From Nostoc sphaeroides (GTDB taxonomy: Bacteria; Cyanobacteriota; Cyanobacteriia; Cyanobacteriales; Nostocaceae): a stretch of 64,000 bases of DNA. The position numbers and the translations under genes are program-made. The stretch lies in contig NZ_CP031941.1 of NCBI RefSeq assembly GCF_003443655.1, positions 2,912,501-2,976,500 of the forward strand, written 5' to 3'. Each line of letters starts with the position of its first letter. Within the stretch, counting starts at the first letter, position 1. Below, piece after piece: positions 50,496 to 59,934 of the stretch. The notes under the pieces were generated by a model, which had not been told where the DNA came from, searched no databases, and worked only from the letters and a program-made list of their open reading frames with translations.

Positions 50496-51806
50496 ATGAA
50501 TGAGATACACCTGAGAGTTTATACAAATAGAAGTGAGTTGGTTTTACCTGATGGAACAATTCAATACTTTCAAGAAGGAGGAATGAGTCAGGCTGCAAAG
50601 ATACGGTACAAGAAAATAGCAGTAGAACTATCTACAGGTTACTTGGAAAGACAGATTTTATTTTGCAGAGATTATTCATCGAATCTTGATTTCTTGATTT
50701 TGAACCAAACGCATAAATGTCTTTTAGATAGACTTGTACAGTCAGTGACCAGCGAAGTTGGTAGAGCATTAGTAGGTTTGTCAATTCTACAGTTGTGCAT
50801 TAAAGCAATTGAGCCAGAGCAGAGTATTAGGTTACACAAAGGGAGTACGGCTACAAGAGACTTTTCTTGGCGTGATGGTATCTCTATGCGTTCTCTCGAT
50901 AAGCAATACATTACACCTGTGTTACGAAAATATGAACTACTGAGATTGAATGCGGATGGTTTCATGATGACACGCAGTTTAGCAGAAAATTACCCGTATT
51001 CATCTGTATATAAAGCCAACATGAGAGGCGCACGTTCTGAGTGGGTAAGTCTTGTTGAGGCAATTGAGAAAGACGAAGTAGTTTCTGAAGTAGCACTGCG
51101 CTATCTTCTTTCGCAACTACTCAATCAAGCAGATAACTTTAGAAGATTAGCTTTACAAACTCTTGAGACTCTGACCTTATTTCTGGGAGCAACAGTTGTT
51201 GATAAAGGCATTCTATTAAGTATCATACTGCGTCACATTAATCAATCTGATTATGCGGCTCGTTTAATGGAGATAGCAATGCATAGCTTAATGCAGGCTA
51301 TGCAAGAATACCAAGTTTTTCCCCACAGGTTGCTAAAACCACTTTCACAAATGCGTTCAGCCAATAAGAAGCATGGCAATGTTGGTGATATTGAGCTTTT
51401 AGAGGATAGACAAATTGTGGAAGCTTGGGATGCCAAGTATGGTAAGTCATACTTGCGAGATGAGATTGAGGAATTATCAGAAAAATTGGAAGTACATCCC
51501 GCCCTTAGAAAGGCTGGTTTCGTTACAAGTGTTGAAGCTGAACGAATTGATGAACTGATGCCTAGATGTAATGAAATTGAAGAAATATTTGGGATATCCC
51601 TGGAAATAATTACTTTTAAAGAATGGGTAGAGCTACAATTTGCTCGGACATTGGGACAAGAGTCTACAACTGAGCAAGAACTTGCATCTGCTTGGCTCAT
51701 AGCTTACACAGAATCTTTAGCGCAGCGACGTAGGGACATTGCCCCAATTGATGAGCCATGTTATCAATGGCTGCTTAAGCTAAACGAGACTCTGACAATT
51801 GAATAG
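50496..51806 (+). CDS. Unknown protein paired with the C5 methyltransferase (candidate restriction or defence effector)
   Basis: 436 aa, soluble, no signal peptide. I do not recognise a domain. The N-terminus (IHLRVYTNRSELVLPDGTIQ, YFQEGGMSQAAKIRYKKIAV) is followed by a helical middle and a C-terminal half rich in acidic helices (YLRDEIEELSEKLEVHPALR; AYTESLAQRRRDIAPIDEPC). Some D/E..K spacing could fit a nuclease, but no clear PD-(D/E)xK, HNH or GIY-YIG motif is visible. It begins 7 bp after the methyltransferase stop, shares its base composition and lack of HIP1, and thus is probably translated with it. A restriction endonuclease is the most likely guess from context only. Confidence 0.6.
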   Translation: MNEIHLRVYTNRSELVLPDGTIQYFQEGGMSQAAKIRYKKIAVELSTGYLERQILFCRDYSSNLDFLILNQTHKCLLDRLVQSVTSEVGRALVGLSILQLCIKAIEPEQSIRLHKGSTATRDFSWRDGISMRSLDKQYITPVLRKYELLRLNADGFMMTRSLAENYPYSSVYKANMRGARSEWVSLVEAIEKDEVVSEVALRYLLSQLLNQADNFRRLALQTLETLTLFLGATVVDKGILLSIILRHINQSDYAARLMEIAMHSLMQAMQEYQVFPHRLLKPLSQMRSANKKHGNVGDIELLEDRQIVEAWDAKYGKSYLRDEIEELSEKLEVHPALRKAGFVTSVEAERIDELMPRCNEIEEIFGISLEIITFKEWVELQFARTLGQESTTEQELASAWLIAYTESLAQRRRDIAPIDEPCYQWLLKLNETLTIE

Positions 51807-52030
51807 CTGAATGCTGCTCATATTCAAGACTTGGGGTGAAGTGAGGAATTCAACAAGGTTTCACACTTATTTTCTTAAAATTTTCACTTGTCGAGCGTGC
51901 TATTAGCTTCAAAAACTTTAATCCCACACTATATTGCGTAGATTACCTTGTAAAGAATTGCTTGAGTTAAACATTTGCTAGATGCTACCGTCTACAAAAT
52001 GGAACAGAAGTTGAAGGGGTTTCTTTAACC

Positions 52031-54061
52031 ATGAACGGTAGACACAAAATAGCTTTTAGTTTGACATCGCTGATCAGTTTCAATTTAATATCTACTTTTG
52101 TTGGATTTGATGGAGCGATCGCAACACCACCAAGAACCCCAGATAAAACTGTCAATTGCGAGATTTTAGTTGTGGGTGGTGGACTATCCGGTGCTGCCAC
52201 AGCTTACGAGGGGTTACTAGCCGGACGAACGGTTTGTCTCACAGAAATTACCGACTGGCTGGGAGGACAAATTTCTTCTCAAGGGACATCTGCGTTAGAC
52301 GAACGCCCAACTCAGCGTGCCCTCAAATTCTATTCTCGTGGCTACATGGAATTGCGAAACCGCATTGGGCGCAAATACGGTGAACTTAACCCAGGTGACT
52401 GTTGGGTAAGTGACTCCTGCTTTCTTCCCCGCGATGCTCACGCCATTTTGGTTCAGATGCTCAAAGATGCCGAGAAGCAAGGCAAAGGGAAGTTGCAATG
52501 GTTTCCCAACACCGTAATTAAGGATTTGGAAATCGCTACTGATGGCAAAATAATTAATGGTGCGATCGCAATTCAACATCAACCAGCAAAATTAGCACCA
52601 CCGCTCAATACTTTTACTTTATCTCAAAGTATTGAAGATTCTTACAGCTACGAAAACTCATCTCGGTTTACCAAAACTATTCTCCGTTTCCTCCCCAAGG
52701 CAGATAAAGGGGATGCTCCTAAATGGTATGTCGTAGACGCGAGCGAAACTGGAGAAATTATTGCCCTTGCTGATGTTCCCTATCGATTGGGTATTGATGC
52801 CCGTTCTTACCTAGAACCTTCTGCTTCTGGCGCCAACAATGATCCTTATTGCCCTCAAGGCTTTACCTACACCTTTGCAATGGAGGCAACTAAGGAACCG
52901 CAACCGCAGACGATGCCCCCATTTTATTTACAATACGCACCATATTTTAGCTATGAATTAAAGCGACTGGCGAACTTTGACTTAGTTTTCACCTATCGGC
53001 GCATTTGGAGTCCAAACAAAGGGAAACCAGTAAAATTTGGCGGTGTCAGTTTTACTGCTGCTACACCAGGGGATATTTCCATGCAAAACTGGACTTGGGG
53101 TAACGACTACCGCCCCGGAACAGCTAAGGATAACTTAGTTTACAGTCGCCAACAGTTACAAGGTACTGGGCAGTTAAAACCAGGTGGTTGGATGGGAGGA
53201 TTGCGAACAGAAACCCTCCGCAATGCTGAAGAAAATGCCCTTTCTTTCTATTATTGGTTGGTAGCTGGGACTACAGATTCCCAGTTGGGGGAGGGTGTAA
53301 AGCAGCAGCAAAGCAATAACCGCTTTGTTTCCGGGTTAAATTCACCAATGGGGACAGTGCATGGCTTATCGAAATATCCCTATATGCGCGAAGGACGGCG
53401 CATCATTGGCCGCCCCAGTTGGGGACAACCTGGTGGCTTTGGTATTTGGGAAATTGATATTTCTCGCCGCGATTACAATGATCAGTATTACTCCCAGACT
53501 CTACCAGCAGATATGTATCGCAGACTACGAGCAGCACTTGCAGGTTTGGAAGCAGTATCAGTAATTGAAGGTAAAGTTTCACCAGACAAAGCAATGCGAC
53601 GGACTCGTTCTACCATCTTCCCCGATGCTGTGGGTATTGGTCACTACGCTATAGATTTCCATCCTTGTATGGTGAATAGTCCCCCAGAAGCCCCTGGTAA
53701 TACAGAACGTCCAGGTGAAAGGCGTGGTGCTGGCCTTGCTTATCCTTTCCAAATTGCTTTGAGGGCAATGATTCCCCAGAAAATTGATAATTTACTAGTA
53801 GGTGGCAAAAGCATTGCTACTAGTCATATTGCTGCTGCTGCCTATCGAGTCCATTCCTTTGAATGGTCTTCTGGCGCAGCTGCGGGAACTGTTGCTAGTT
53901 TTGCCCTTAAAAATGCGATCGCACCCTACCAATTAGTCGATAATTTACCCAAACAAGAGCCACAACTCGAAGCTCTCAAACGGCTTTTGCAACAAAATGG
54001 TAACCCCACAGCCTTCCCCGATACATCCATTTTTAACGAAAACTGGGATAATTGGCGATAG
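52031..54061 (+). CDS. Exported FAD-dependent oxidoreductase
   Basis: 676 aa. A hydrophobic N-terminus (IAFSLTSLISFNLISTFVGF) acts as a signal or anchor. The dinucleotide fold ILVVGGGLSGAATAYEGLLA (about 46-65) has the GGGLSG motif, and a second FAD contact is in the C-terminal LLVGGKSIATSHIAAAAYRV, as in the FAD_oxidored family. The rest (GGQISSQGTSALDERP, DPYCPQGFTYTFAMEATKEP) is conserved in large cyanobacterial FAD proteins; the substrate is unknown. Single gene. Two HIP1 sites lie within it, so base use returns to that of the host. Confidence 0.85.
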   Translation: MNGRHKIAFSLTSLISFNLISTFVGFDGAIATPPRTPDKTVNCEILVVGGGLSGAATAYEGLLAGRTVCLTEITDWLGGQISSQGTSALDERPTQRALKFYSRGYMELRNRIGRKYGELNPGDCWVSDSCFLPRDAHAILVQMLKDAEKQGKGKLQWFPNTVIKDLEIATDGKIINGAIAIQHQPAKLAPPLNTFTLSQSIEDSYSYENSSRFTKTILRFLPKADKGDAPKWYVVDASETGEIIALADVPYRLGIDARSYLEPSASGANNDPYCPQGFTYTFAMEATKEPQPQTMPPFYLQYAPYFSYELKRLANFDLVFTYRRIWSPNKGKPVKFGGVSFTAATPGDISMQNWTWGNDYRPGTAKDNLVYSRQQLQGTGQLKPGGWMGGLRTETLRNAEENALSFYYWLVAGTTDSQLGEGVKQQQSNNRFVSGLNSPMGTVHGLSKYPYMREGRRIIGRPSWGQPGGFGIWEIDISRRDYNDQYYSQTLPADMYRRLRAALAGLEAVSVIEGKVSPDKAMRRTRSTIFPDAVGIGHYAIDFHPCMVNSPPEAPGNTERPGERRGAGLAYPFQIALRAMIPQKIDNLLVGGKSIATSHIAAAAYRVHSFEWSSGAAAGTVASFALKNAIAPYQLVDNLPKQEPQLEALKRLLQQNGNPTAFPDTSIFNENWDNWR

Positions 54062-54063
54062 AT

Positions 54064-54236
54064 AGTCATTTGTCATTTGTCATTTGTCATTTGTACTGAG
54101 TGAACGCGAGTGCGTCTCTAAGAGCTGCCGTAAAGCCTGCGGCACAGCTACGCTTAGGGCACAGCCTAAGAAGAGAAGTATTGGTCATTTATTAAGGACA
54201 ACGGACAAGGGACAAATGACGAATGACAACTGACAA
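54064..54236. repeat. Inverted STRR arms around a G+C-rich repeat scrap
   Basis: GTCATTTGTCATTTGTCATT on the left and ACAAATGACGAATGACAACT on the right are inverted heptamer runs; between them lies a G+C-rich mosaic repeat (AACGCGAGTGCGTCTC..GCCGTAAAGCCTGCGGC). Confidence 0.75.
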
Positions 54237-54294
54237 TGAACTAAACTAGTTCTTTGTAGTGTAGTTTTGTAAAATTATCTTGACTAATTGTTCT

Positions 54295-54621
54295 ATGGTT
54301 ATGATACTTTCAGCAGATGTTTACGGGATGGCCACAGCACCAACTAAAGCTCCTGAACGGTCTAATCAAGTTACCCGTAAGACTTATCCGAATTACAAAG
54401 TGATTGTATTAAACGATGATTTTAATACATTCCAACATGTGAGTGAATGTTTGATGAAATATATTCCAGGGATGACTGGCGATCGCGCATGGGATCTAAC
54501 TAATCAGGTACACTATGAAGGTCAAGCGATCGTCTGGGTCGGGCCCCAAGAACCTGCGGAACTCTATCACCAGCAGCTGCACCGAGCAGGTTTGACAATG
54601 GCACCTCTAGAAGCAGCTTAA
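54295..54621 (+). CDS. clpS: ClpS-family N-degron adaptor (ClpS2-type)
   Basis: 108 aa; the start may be the ATG at 54295, 54301 or 54328, since the first 30 residues are not conserved. The ClpS core is YPNYKVIVLNDDFNTFQHV, where NDDFN binds the N-terminal residue of substrates, then SECLMKYIPGMTGDRAWDLT and VHYEGQAIVWVGPQEPAELY. ClpS hands N-degron substrates to the ClpAP/ClpCP protease. Cyanobacteria have two paralogues; this resembles ClpS2 more than the canonical ClpS1 (LLHNDDYNSMEYV). The DUF2103 gene follows 5 bp downstream. Confidence 0.88.
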   Translation: MVMILSADVYGMATAPTKAPERSNQVTRKTYPNYKVIVLNDDFNTFQHVSECLMKYIPGMTGDRAWDLTNQVHYEGQAIVWVGPQEPAELYHQQLHRAGLTMAPLEAA

Positions 54622-54626
54622 TTATC

Positions 54627-54968
54627 ATGGGCAAACCCACCGCAGATTCTCTCCGAACGGCAACTCTTAGAGACGCTACGCGAACGCAAAAAGCTGGCAG
54701 ACTGGTTTGGAATCACTCGACCCACCTTGATGGTCTTATCCCCATTTTAGAACGTCTTTGTCAACAAGATAGCATCCAAACAGTGACACCAGGAGTGATT
54801 GGGCGGGCAAAAGGCCATTGCCCGAAAATGCAACTGCGCGTTTCAGTACCGATTCGCGGCGGCTATAAAGTAATCGCACGGCAGGGGAAGACGGTACAAG
54901 AGGTGTTTATTTTAACCCCTTTGGTGCAGTCAGAATTGGAAACGGCATTAGCGATCGCTATGAAATAA
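54627..54968 (+). CDS. DUF2103-family protein, with repeat-derived N-terminal insert
   Basis: 113 aa. The conserved part is GRLVWNHSTHLDGLIPILER, IQTVTPGVIGRAKGHCPKMQ and LRVSVPIRGGYKVIARQGKT, matching the DUF2103 (predicted metal-binding) family, with histidines and cysteine as possible ligands. Function unknown. The N-terminal residues TLRDATRTQ are read from a dispersed G+C-rich repeat (54665-54687: CTTAGAGACGCTACGCGAAC), an in-frame insertion before the conserved domain. Cotranscribed with clpS. Confidence 0.78.
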   Translation: MGKPTADSLRTATLRDATRTQKAGRLVWNHSTHLDGLIPILERLCQQDSIQTVTPGVIGRAKGHCPKMQLRVSVPIRGGYKVIARQGKTVQEVFILTPLVQSELETALAIAMK

Positions 54969-55002
54969 TCATGCCCAATTCCCAATTCCCCATGCCCCAT
55001 AA

Positions 55003-55323
55003 CTATTCTTCGACACGGTGGACTGCAAATTTGTGTAGTGGCAGACTAACAATGCAAGAAAAAGTTAAGAAATATGACAAAGCTGTAGTTATTCTCAAAG
55101 TCATGACTATAGATTCCCAGTCGGGTAAAACTATTTTTTCTATACCAAAGGCTACACAGTAAACTAGCCAGTAAGTAAAGCTCATTCTAAATAAAATCCG
55201 CTCTGTTTCTTCTACATCATTTTTTTGCTGCTTACTGTCCCACAGTAACACCAGCCCAACAATGCAAGCTACAAAGGAAACAGCAACTACAAATTCGTGA
55301 CAAAATATATTTAACGAATGCAT
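55003..55323 (-). CDS. Hypothetical three-helix membrane protein
   Basis: 106 aa. Three hydrophobic segments: FVVAVSFVACIVGLVLLW, MSFTYWLVYCVAFGIEKIV and TTALSYFLTFSCIVSLPL, separated by a charged loop (DSKQQKNDVEETERILFR). Similar small membrane proteins are common in cyanobacteria without known role. Convergent with the DUF2103 gene. No named family recognised; coding judged from length and organised hydrophobicity. Confidence 0.6.
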   Translation of the reverse strand: MHSLNIFCHEFVVAVSFVACIVGLVLLWDSKQQKNDVEETERILFRMSFTYWLVYCVAFGIEKIVLPDWESIVMTLRITTALSYFLTFSCIVSLPLHKFAVHRVEE

Positions 55324-55670
55324 TTGTGTTTATTCCCACATTTTCCTGTTGAAAATCAGTCTAAAGGAATATTACTTATAGAAATACAAATTATTTACAA
55401 ACCTCAATAGAGTCATGCCTTTTCTGTAAACAAATGCAACATAAATTGTTGTTTTGCAAATATAAATATTTTTAATAATAATTAAATATTTTTGTTAAGT
55501 AGGGATTTGAGAATTAGAGATTACTAACTAATTGGTTTAGATTTTGGACAAATAAAAAAGTCACGTATTTTTTACGCAAATCAAAAAACACATTGCAAAT
55601 TGCCTCAGTTCGTTTTTGCACTAAAAGTAAATCACAGTATTTGTCCAAGAACTTTTTGTCGTTAATATTA

Positions 55671-55771
55671 CAATACGGTTCAGTTAAGGATTTTTGGTAT
55701 TGATAGGTATGTAGAGACGTTACTTTTCTTCGTCTCTTGCATTGCATTTGGGGGTTAATTGAACTGTATTG
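55671..55771. mobile_element. 101-bp element with CAATACGG ends (family C)
   Basis: Left CAATACGGTTCAGTTAA and the complement of the right end (CAATACAGTTCAATTAA) match at 15 of 17 bases. The 10-bp flanks GTTAATATTA (55661-55670) and GTTGATATTA (55772-55781) differ at one base, like an aged target duplication. Left-end relatives are at about 7024 and 27975. Confidence 0.6.
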
Positions 55772-55969
55772 GTTGATATTACTATCTTCGGGGAAACTAA
55801 AAGTTCAAAAGTTAAAATGTTGATTAATACAAAAAAGCTAGTACACTGTCAATACTGCGTAGGTTTTGCATAAAAAATAGAAATGTGTAGGTTGGGTTGA
55901 GGAACGAAACCCAACATTTTCCTGGGTTTGTTGGGTAACGTAAAGCCTCAACCCAACCTACGAATTATT

Positions 55970-56455
55970 TTAACAATTCTCTCCTGATGTTTCACAAGCA
56001 GCAATACTTACCCAACAGCTAGAACCATCTTCCCAATGTTCTTTTTTCCAAATGGGGGCATTGTGTTTGAGGGTATCAATAGCATATTGGCAAGCTTCAA
56101 ACGCCTCACTCCGATGAGGACAACCGACTGCGACTAAAACGCTAATTTCTCCAACTTGCAAACGTCCAGTGCGATGATGAATCACTACCCGATTCACATC
56201 AGGCGTAGATAAACGAATATCAGCAGCAATTTGATAAAATATCTGCAATGCCATAGGTTCGTAAGCTTGATACTCTAGAGCAACTACAGGTTTACCATCA
56301 GTTTGATTGCGAACTACGCCACTCATCATAACCACAGCACCGTTGGCTGGATCGTCAGACAAAGCATAGATTTCTTCAAGAGACAATGGTGCAAAGCTAA
56401 TGGCAAAACTATCTTCGGCTTTTGGTTTAACAGCAGAGGTAAGTGTAGTTGTCAT
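55970..56455 (-). CDS. moaE: Molybdopterin synthase catalytic subunit MoaE
   Basis: 161 aa from the ATG at 56455; an upstream in-frame ATG at 56500 is less likely. MoaE features: GAVVMMSGVVRNQTDGKPVV, ALEYQAYEPMALQIFYQIA, VVIHHRTGRLQVGEISVLVA, the active-site region CPHRSEAFEACQYAIDTLK, and lysines in APIWKKEHWEDGSSCWV. It converts precursor Z to molybdopterin using the MoaD thiocarboxylate, in the cytoplasm. No other moa gene is in the window. Confidence 0.95.
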   Translation of the reverse strand: MTTTLTSAVKPKAEDSFAISFAPLSLEEIYALSDDPANGAVVMMSGVVRNQTDGKPVVALEYQAYEPMALQIFYQIAADIRLSTPDVNRVVIHHRTGRLQVGEISVLVAVGCPHRSEAFEACQYAIDTLKHNAPIWKKEHWEDGSSCWVSIAACETSGENC

Positions 56456-56799
56456 AACTGCGTTGGTATTATGTAGGCTTTTTCTATTGTCCCTGAACAA
56501 AACGCTGCTGGTGTATGTTTACTTGCTCTTGCTAATGGTTTTAGGCAAAACAAGGATTTTTTAGGATAAAAGCACCATAAGTTAAGTGGGCAAGAAAAAT
56601 CTAAACTACGGATTTTAATGTATAATTATTATTTTTTATGCTAAATGAAAATACGTAAAACTAAATTAGTGATATTATAGGAATCGTATTTGATTGATTT
56701 TTGAAATTATCTATGTGGGCGGGGAGTGGGGAGTAGGGAGTAGGGAATTAGGCTTTTCGATCTGTACGGAGCTTTTTCAGAAATCAAATATTAGTCCTA
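56456..56799. other. Intergenic
   Basis: No gene. A short GGGAGTA-type STRR run at 56716-56750 (GGGGAGTGGGGAGTAGGGAG) precedes the mobile repeat. Confidence 0.55.
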
Positions 56800-56934
56800 G
56801 GGAACTCCAAAAAATAAATTATTCCACATTCAAGTCGTTGACTGTTGACTGTTGACTGTTGACTAAAAACTCGTGAACCGTCAACGGTCAACAGTGAACA
56901 ATAGCAATGGAATATTTTTTTACTTGGAAGTCCC
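56800..56934 (-). mobile_element. 135-bp MITE-like element, copy 3 (family A, inverted)
   Basis: Exactly 135 bp, in reverse orientation relative to copies 1 and 2, flanked by CTA on both sides (56797-56799, 56935-56937). It differs from copy 1 at about two positions. Confidence 0.85.
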
Positions 56935-57293
56935 CTATATCGTGCTTACTGCGATCGCACCTGACAATTTAAATTTATCAACATAGTTGCATATATTACC
57001 GCCTACTTAATCTTAGTGGAAGTAATTTTCTTTGTTTACAAAAAATTATAAAGCTGTAAATCTTCTAAAATTAACTTAAAATTAGCAAAATTCTTGTTCA
57101 TCCCTCTTAAGGCATACTAGTATAATTAAAGCCATCAAGCTATATGCTTGCTCAGTTATTTAAATAATCTGATAATGACTTCATTGAGCTATCAAGTGCA
57201 GTAAGATGAATCCCTTAGAGAAAGCGCTGTAAATGGACATTTTTTAGTAAAACGAGGGCAAGCTGTCATTCAACAAGAGTTAGGAAGGATTTA
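56935..57293. other. Intergenic/promoter region of the hybrid histidine kinase
   Basis: A+T-rich, no gene. AGGAAGG-like ribosome binding sequence (GTTAGGAAGGATTT) lies directly before the ATG at 57294. Confidence 0.5.
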
Positions 57294-59333
57294 ATGAAAT
57301 CTTTAGTGTGTAACAATGAAGCCGCGAGGCTTGAGGCTCTGCGTCAGTACCAGATTCTCGACACTCCACCAGAAGAAGCATTCGACGATATTGCATTCTT
57401 AGCCGCACAGATTTGTAACACACCGATCGCCTTGATTAATCTAATTGACGCTAACCGTCAGTGGTTCAAAGCCAAGGTAGGGTTAGATGTACAGGAAATC
57501 CCACGAGATACTGGTTTCTGCCCGATTTGTATAGAAAGTGGCGAAGTTTTAATTATTCCCGATACCTTAGCTGATGAACGATTTGCTCCGAATCATCTAG
57601 TTACTTATACTGAAATTTGCATAAGATTTTATGCAGGTATACCTTTGTTAGCATCAGGGGGAGAAGCGATCGGGACTCTGTGTATAGGCGATCGCGTACC
57701 ACGCCAAATCAGTCCCAAACAGGTGGAAGCACTGCAAACTCTTAGCCGCCTGGTAGTTAGACAACTAGAAATCCGGCGGGAATTCGCTGAACTGGCAAGT
57801 ATTAAACAGGAGTACAAGCAGGCACAAGAAGCATTGCTGGATATTGTCACTGATGCAATTGTCGTGCAAGATTTGTCCAACAAAATTTTATTATGGAACA
57901 AAAATGCTGAGGAACTTTACGGCTGGAAGTCAGAAGAAGCTATAGGTAAGCAGTCAGATGAACTTTTTTCCACTGAACCTTTGCCGCAAAAGCGAGAAAT
58001 TTATCAGACTGTATTAAAGGATGGATCTTGGCAAGGTGAGTTAGAGAAAACCAGCAAATCTGGCAAAAAACTTATCGTTGAAAGTCGCTGGAAGCTGATA
58101 AATGATGAACATTCTCAAGCCAAATCAATCCTTGTTGTTGATACTGATATTACCCAGAAAAAACAACTAGAAAAACAATTGTTACGCGCTCAACGCATGG
58201 AAAGTATTGGCACTCTTGCTAGTGGTATTGCTCACGATTTAAATAATGTGTTGTCACCAATTTTGATGTCAGTGCATCTGCTCAAATCTAAAATCGGCGA
58301 TCAACAGATTAATCAGATGCTGTCAATAATAGAAAACAATGCCAAACGTGGTGCTGATTTGGTCAAGCAAGTGCTGTCATTTACTAGGGGAATTGAAGGC
58401 AATGTCGAAGGACAAGCCGCTACACGGCAATGCACGGTGCTTCAAGTTAAACACCTGCTTTTAGAAATGCAGCAAATTATCTCACAAACATTTCCCAAAT
58501 CAATCGCAGTGTACACAGAAATTCAGGAGGAATTGTTACCTATTTGTGCCGATAGTACCCAATTGCATCAGGTACTGATTAATTTGTGTCTCAATGCACG
58601 CGATGCCATGCCTACAGGCGGAAATTTAACAATATCTGCCGAGAATATTTGGATTGATGAAACTTATGCCAGTATGCATATAGATGCTAAAGTTGGTGCT
58701 TACATTGTTCTGACAGTTACTGATACCGGGCTTGGAATCAACAGTGAAATATTAGATAGAATTTTTGAACCATTTTTTACAACAAAAGAGTTGGGTAAAG
58801 GTACAGGGCTTGGGTTATCAACAGTAATAAGAATTATTAAAGAACACGATGGTTTTATCACTGTATCAAGTTTTGTCGGCAAGGGAACAAAGTTTAAGGT
58901 ATACTTACCAGCAGTTAATCAAGTTCCAATCGAGTTGTTAGAAGATACGGCAATACCAACTGGATCTGGAGAATGTATTTTGGTTGTAGATGATGAAACT
59001 GCCATTCAGGAAATTACTAAAACATCCCTCGAAAATTATAATTACACAGCAATGACTGCTGGTGATGGCATCGAAGCATTAGCAATTTATGCCCAGCATA
59101 AAGATAAAATTAGTGCCGCAATTATCGATATGATGATGTCCAAGATGGATGGAGCAACTACCATTCGGACATTGCAAGATATTAATCCCTTATTGCCGAT
59201 TATTGTTGTTAGTGGACTTGTAACAAGTGAACAAGTACCAATCGACAAAACAGATGAACATACAGCCTTTTTACCCAAACCCTACACAACACAAGAATTA
59301 TTGAAAACCCTACATGCAGTTATTAGTCAATAG
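57294..59333 (+). CDS. Hybrid histidine kinase: GAF - PAS - HisKA - HATPase - receiver
   Basis: 679 aa, no membrane segment, so cytosolic. GAF (about 15-165: QYQILDTPPEEAFDDIAFLA, IALINLIDANRQWFKAKVGL); PAS (about 185-290: ILLWNKNAEELYGWKSEEAI); HisKA with phospho-His in LASGIAHDLNNVLSPI (about 310); HATPase_c (INLCLNARDAM, DTGLGINSEILD, GTGLGLSTVIRII); C-terminal receiver (ILVVDDETAIQEI.., phospho-Asp in AAIIDMMMSKMDG). The short HLLKS-type H-box with HDLNN is typical of kinases that control a fused receiver. Signal and output unknown. Its stop overlaps the end of the convergent KTSC gene by 11 bp. Confidence 0.92.
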   Translation: MKSLVCNNEAARLEALRQYQILDTPPEEAFDDIAFLAAQICNTPIALINLIDANRQWFKAKVGLDVQEIPRDTGFCPICIESGEVLIIPDTLADERFAPNHLVTYTEICIRFYAGIPLLASGGEAIGTLCIGDRVPRQISPKQVEALQTLSRLVVRQLEIRREFAELASIKQEYKQAQEALLDIVTDAIVVQDLSNKILLWNKNAEELYGWKSEEAIGKQSDELFSTEPLPQKREIYQTVLKDGSWQGELEKTSKSGKKLIVESRWKLINDEHSQAKSILVVDTDITQKKQLEKQLLRAQRMESIGTLASGIAHDLNNVLSPILMSVHLLKSKIGDQQINQMLSIIENNAKRGADLVKQVLSFTRGIEGNVEGQAATRQCTVLQVKHLLLEMQQIISQTFPKSIAVYTEIQEELLPICADSTQLHQVLINLCLNARDAMPTGGNLTISAENIWIDETYASMHIDAKVGAYIVLTVTDTGLGINSEILDRIFEPFFTTKELGKGTGLGLSTVIRIIKEHDGFITVSSFVGKGTKFKVYLPAVNQVPIELLEDTAIPTGSGECILVVDDETAIQEITKTSLENYNYTAMTAGDGIEALAIYAQHKDKISAAIIDMMMSKMDGATTIRTLQDINPLLPIIVVSGLVTSEQVPIDKTDEHTAFLPKPYTTQELLKTLHAVISQ

Positions 59334-59751
59334 TATAATCTGCATGATCTAGACGATCGCAGTCATATTTACCTTTAATCGCTTGATTGAAAAAGCTGCC
59401 AATTGAGTCAGAGGAATGTAAATCTTCCCAAGTATCCTCGTCTACGCCTAAGTACTGATAAACACCTCCATTTTGAAACTCAACTTGCAAAATGTGTTCG
59501 TCGCGATCATAGCCTACAGCGATCGCCATTGATGAGCTAACTGGTAACATAGCAATTGGTTCTTCTTCAAAGGGTAGTGCAGGTGTTTGGGCAATTGTTT
59601 CGTTCAGTTCTTGCAATCCTTCATAAGCTTCTACTGGCGCCGGAATTTCCAAAAACTCTAGTTCGTCGCCTCGATCAAGCAACAACTGCAAATATCCATC
59701 AGAGTGAGCGATCGCAACTAAACTGCTCAAGTCTACCTTAGATAGCTTCAT
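59323..59751 (-). CDS. KTSC-domain protein
   Basis: 142 aa, acidic. The C-terminal 65 residues (SSSMAIAVGYDRDEHILQVE, FQNGGVYQYLGVDEDTWEDL, SDSIGSFFNQAIKGKYD) are a KTSC domain, named after the C-terminus of some lysyl-tRNA synthetases and possibly RNA-binding. The N-terminal half (KVDLSSLVAIAHSDGYLQLL) is a small conserved cyanobacterial module. Role unknown. Convergent with the hybrid kinase gene, overlapping by 11 bp. Confidence 0.82.
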   Translation of the reverse strand: MKLSKVDLSSLVAIAHSDGYLQLLLDRGDELEFLEIPAPVEAYEGLQELNETIAQTPALPFEEEPIAMLPVSSSMAIAVGYDRDEHILQVEFQNGGVYQYLGVDEDTWEDLHSSDSIGSFFNQAIKGKYDCDRLDHADYTID

Positions 59752-59934
59752 TTCTTTTGTGCTTTCCTGTTAGCGTAGTCAAAAGTGCAAAGTTTTATAC
59801 AATACGTAAGTAGTTGTATAGTACAAAGTTACTATAAAAACATTTCGCTGTCAAGTTTTTCTCCCAAGAGAGAAATTACTGAATCTCAATTATATTAGTC
59901 TAAGTAATTTTGCACAATAAAACCTTTTTTCTCC

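Noticed and set aside
55514..55747. 77-codon minus-strand ORF
   Set aside because: Half of it is the CAATACGG-ended repeat; no recognisable protein.
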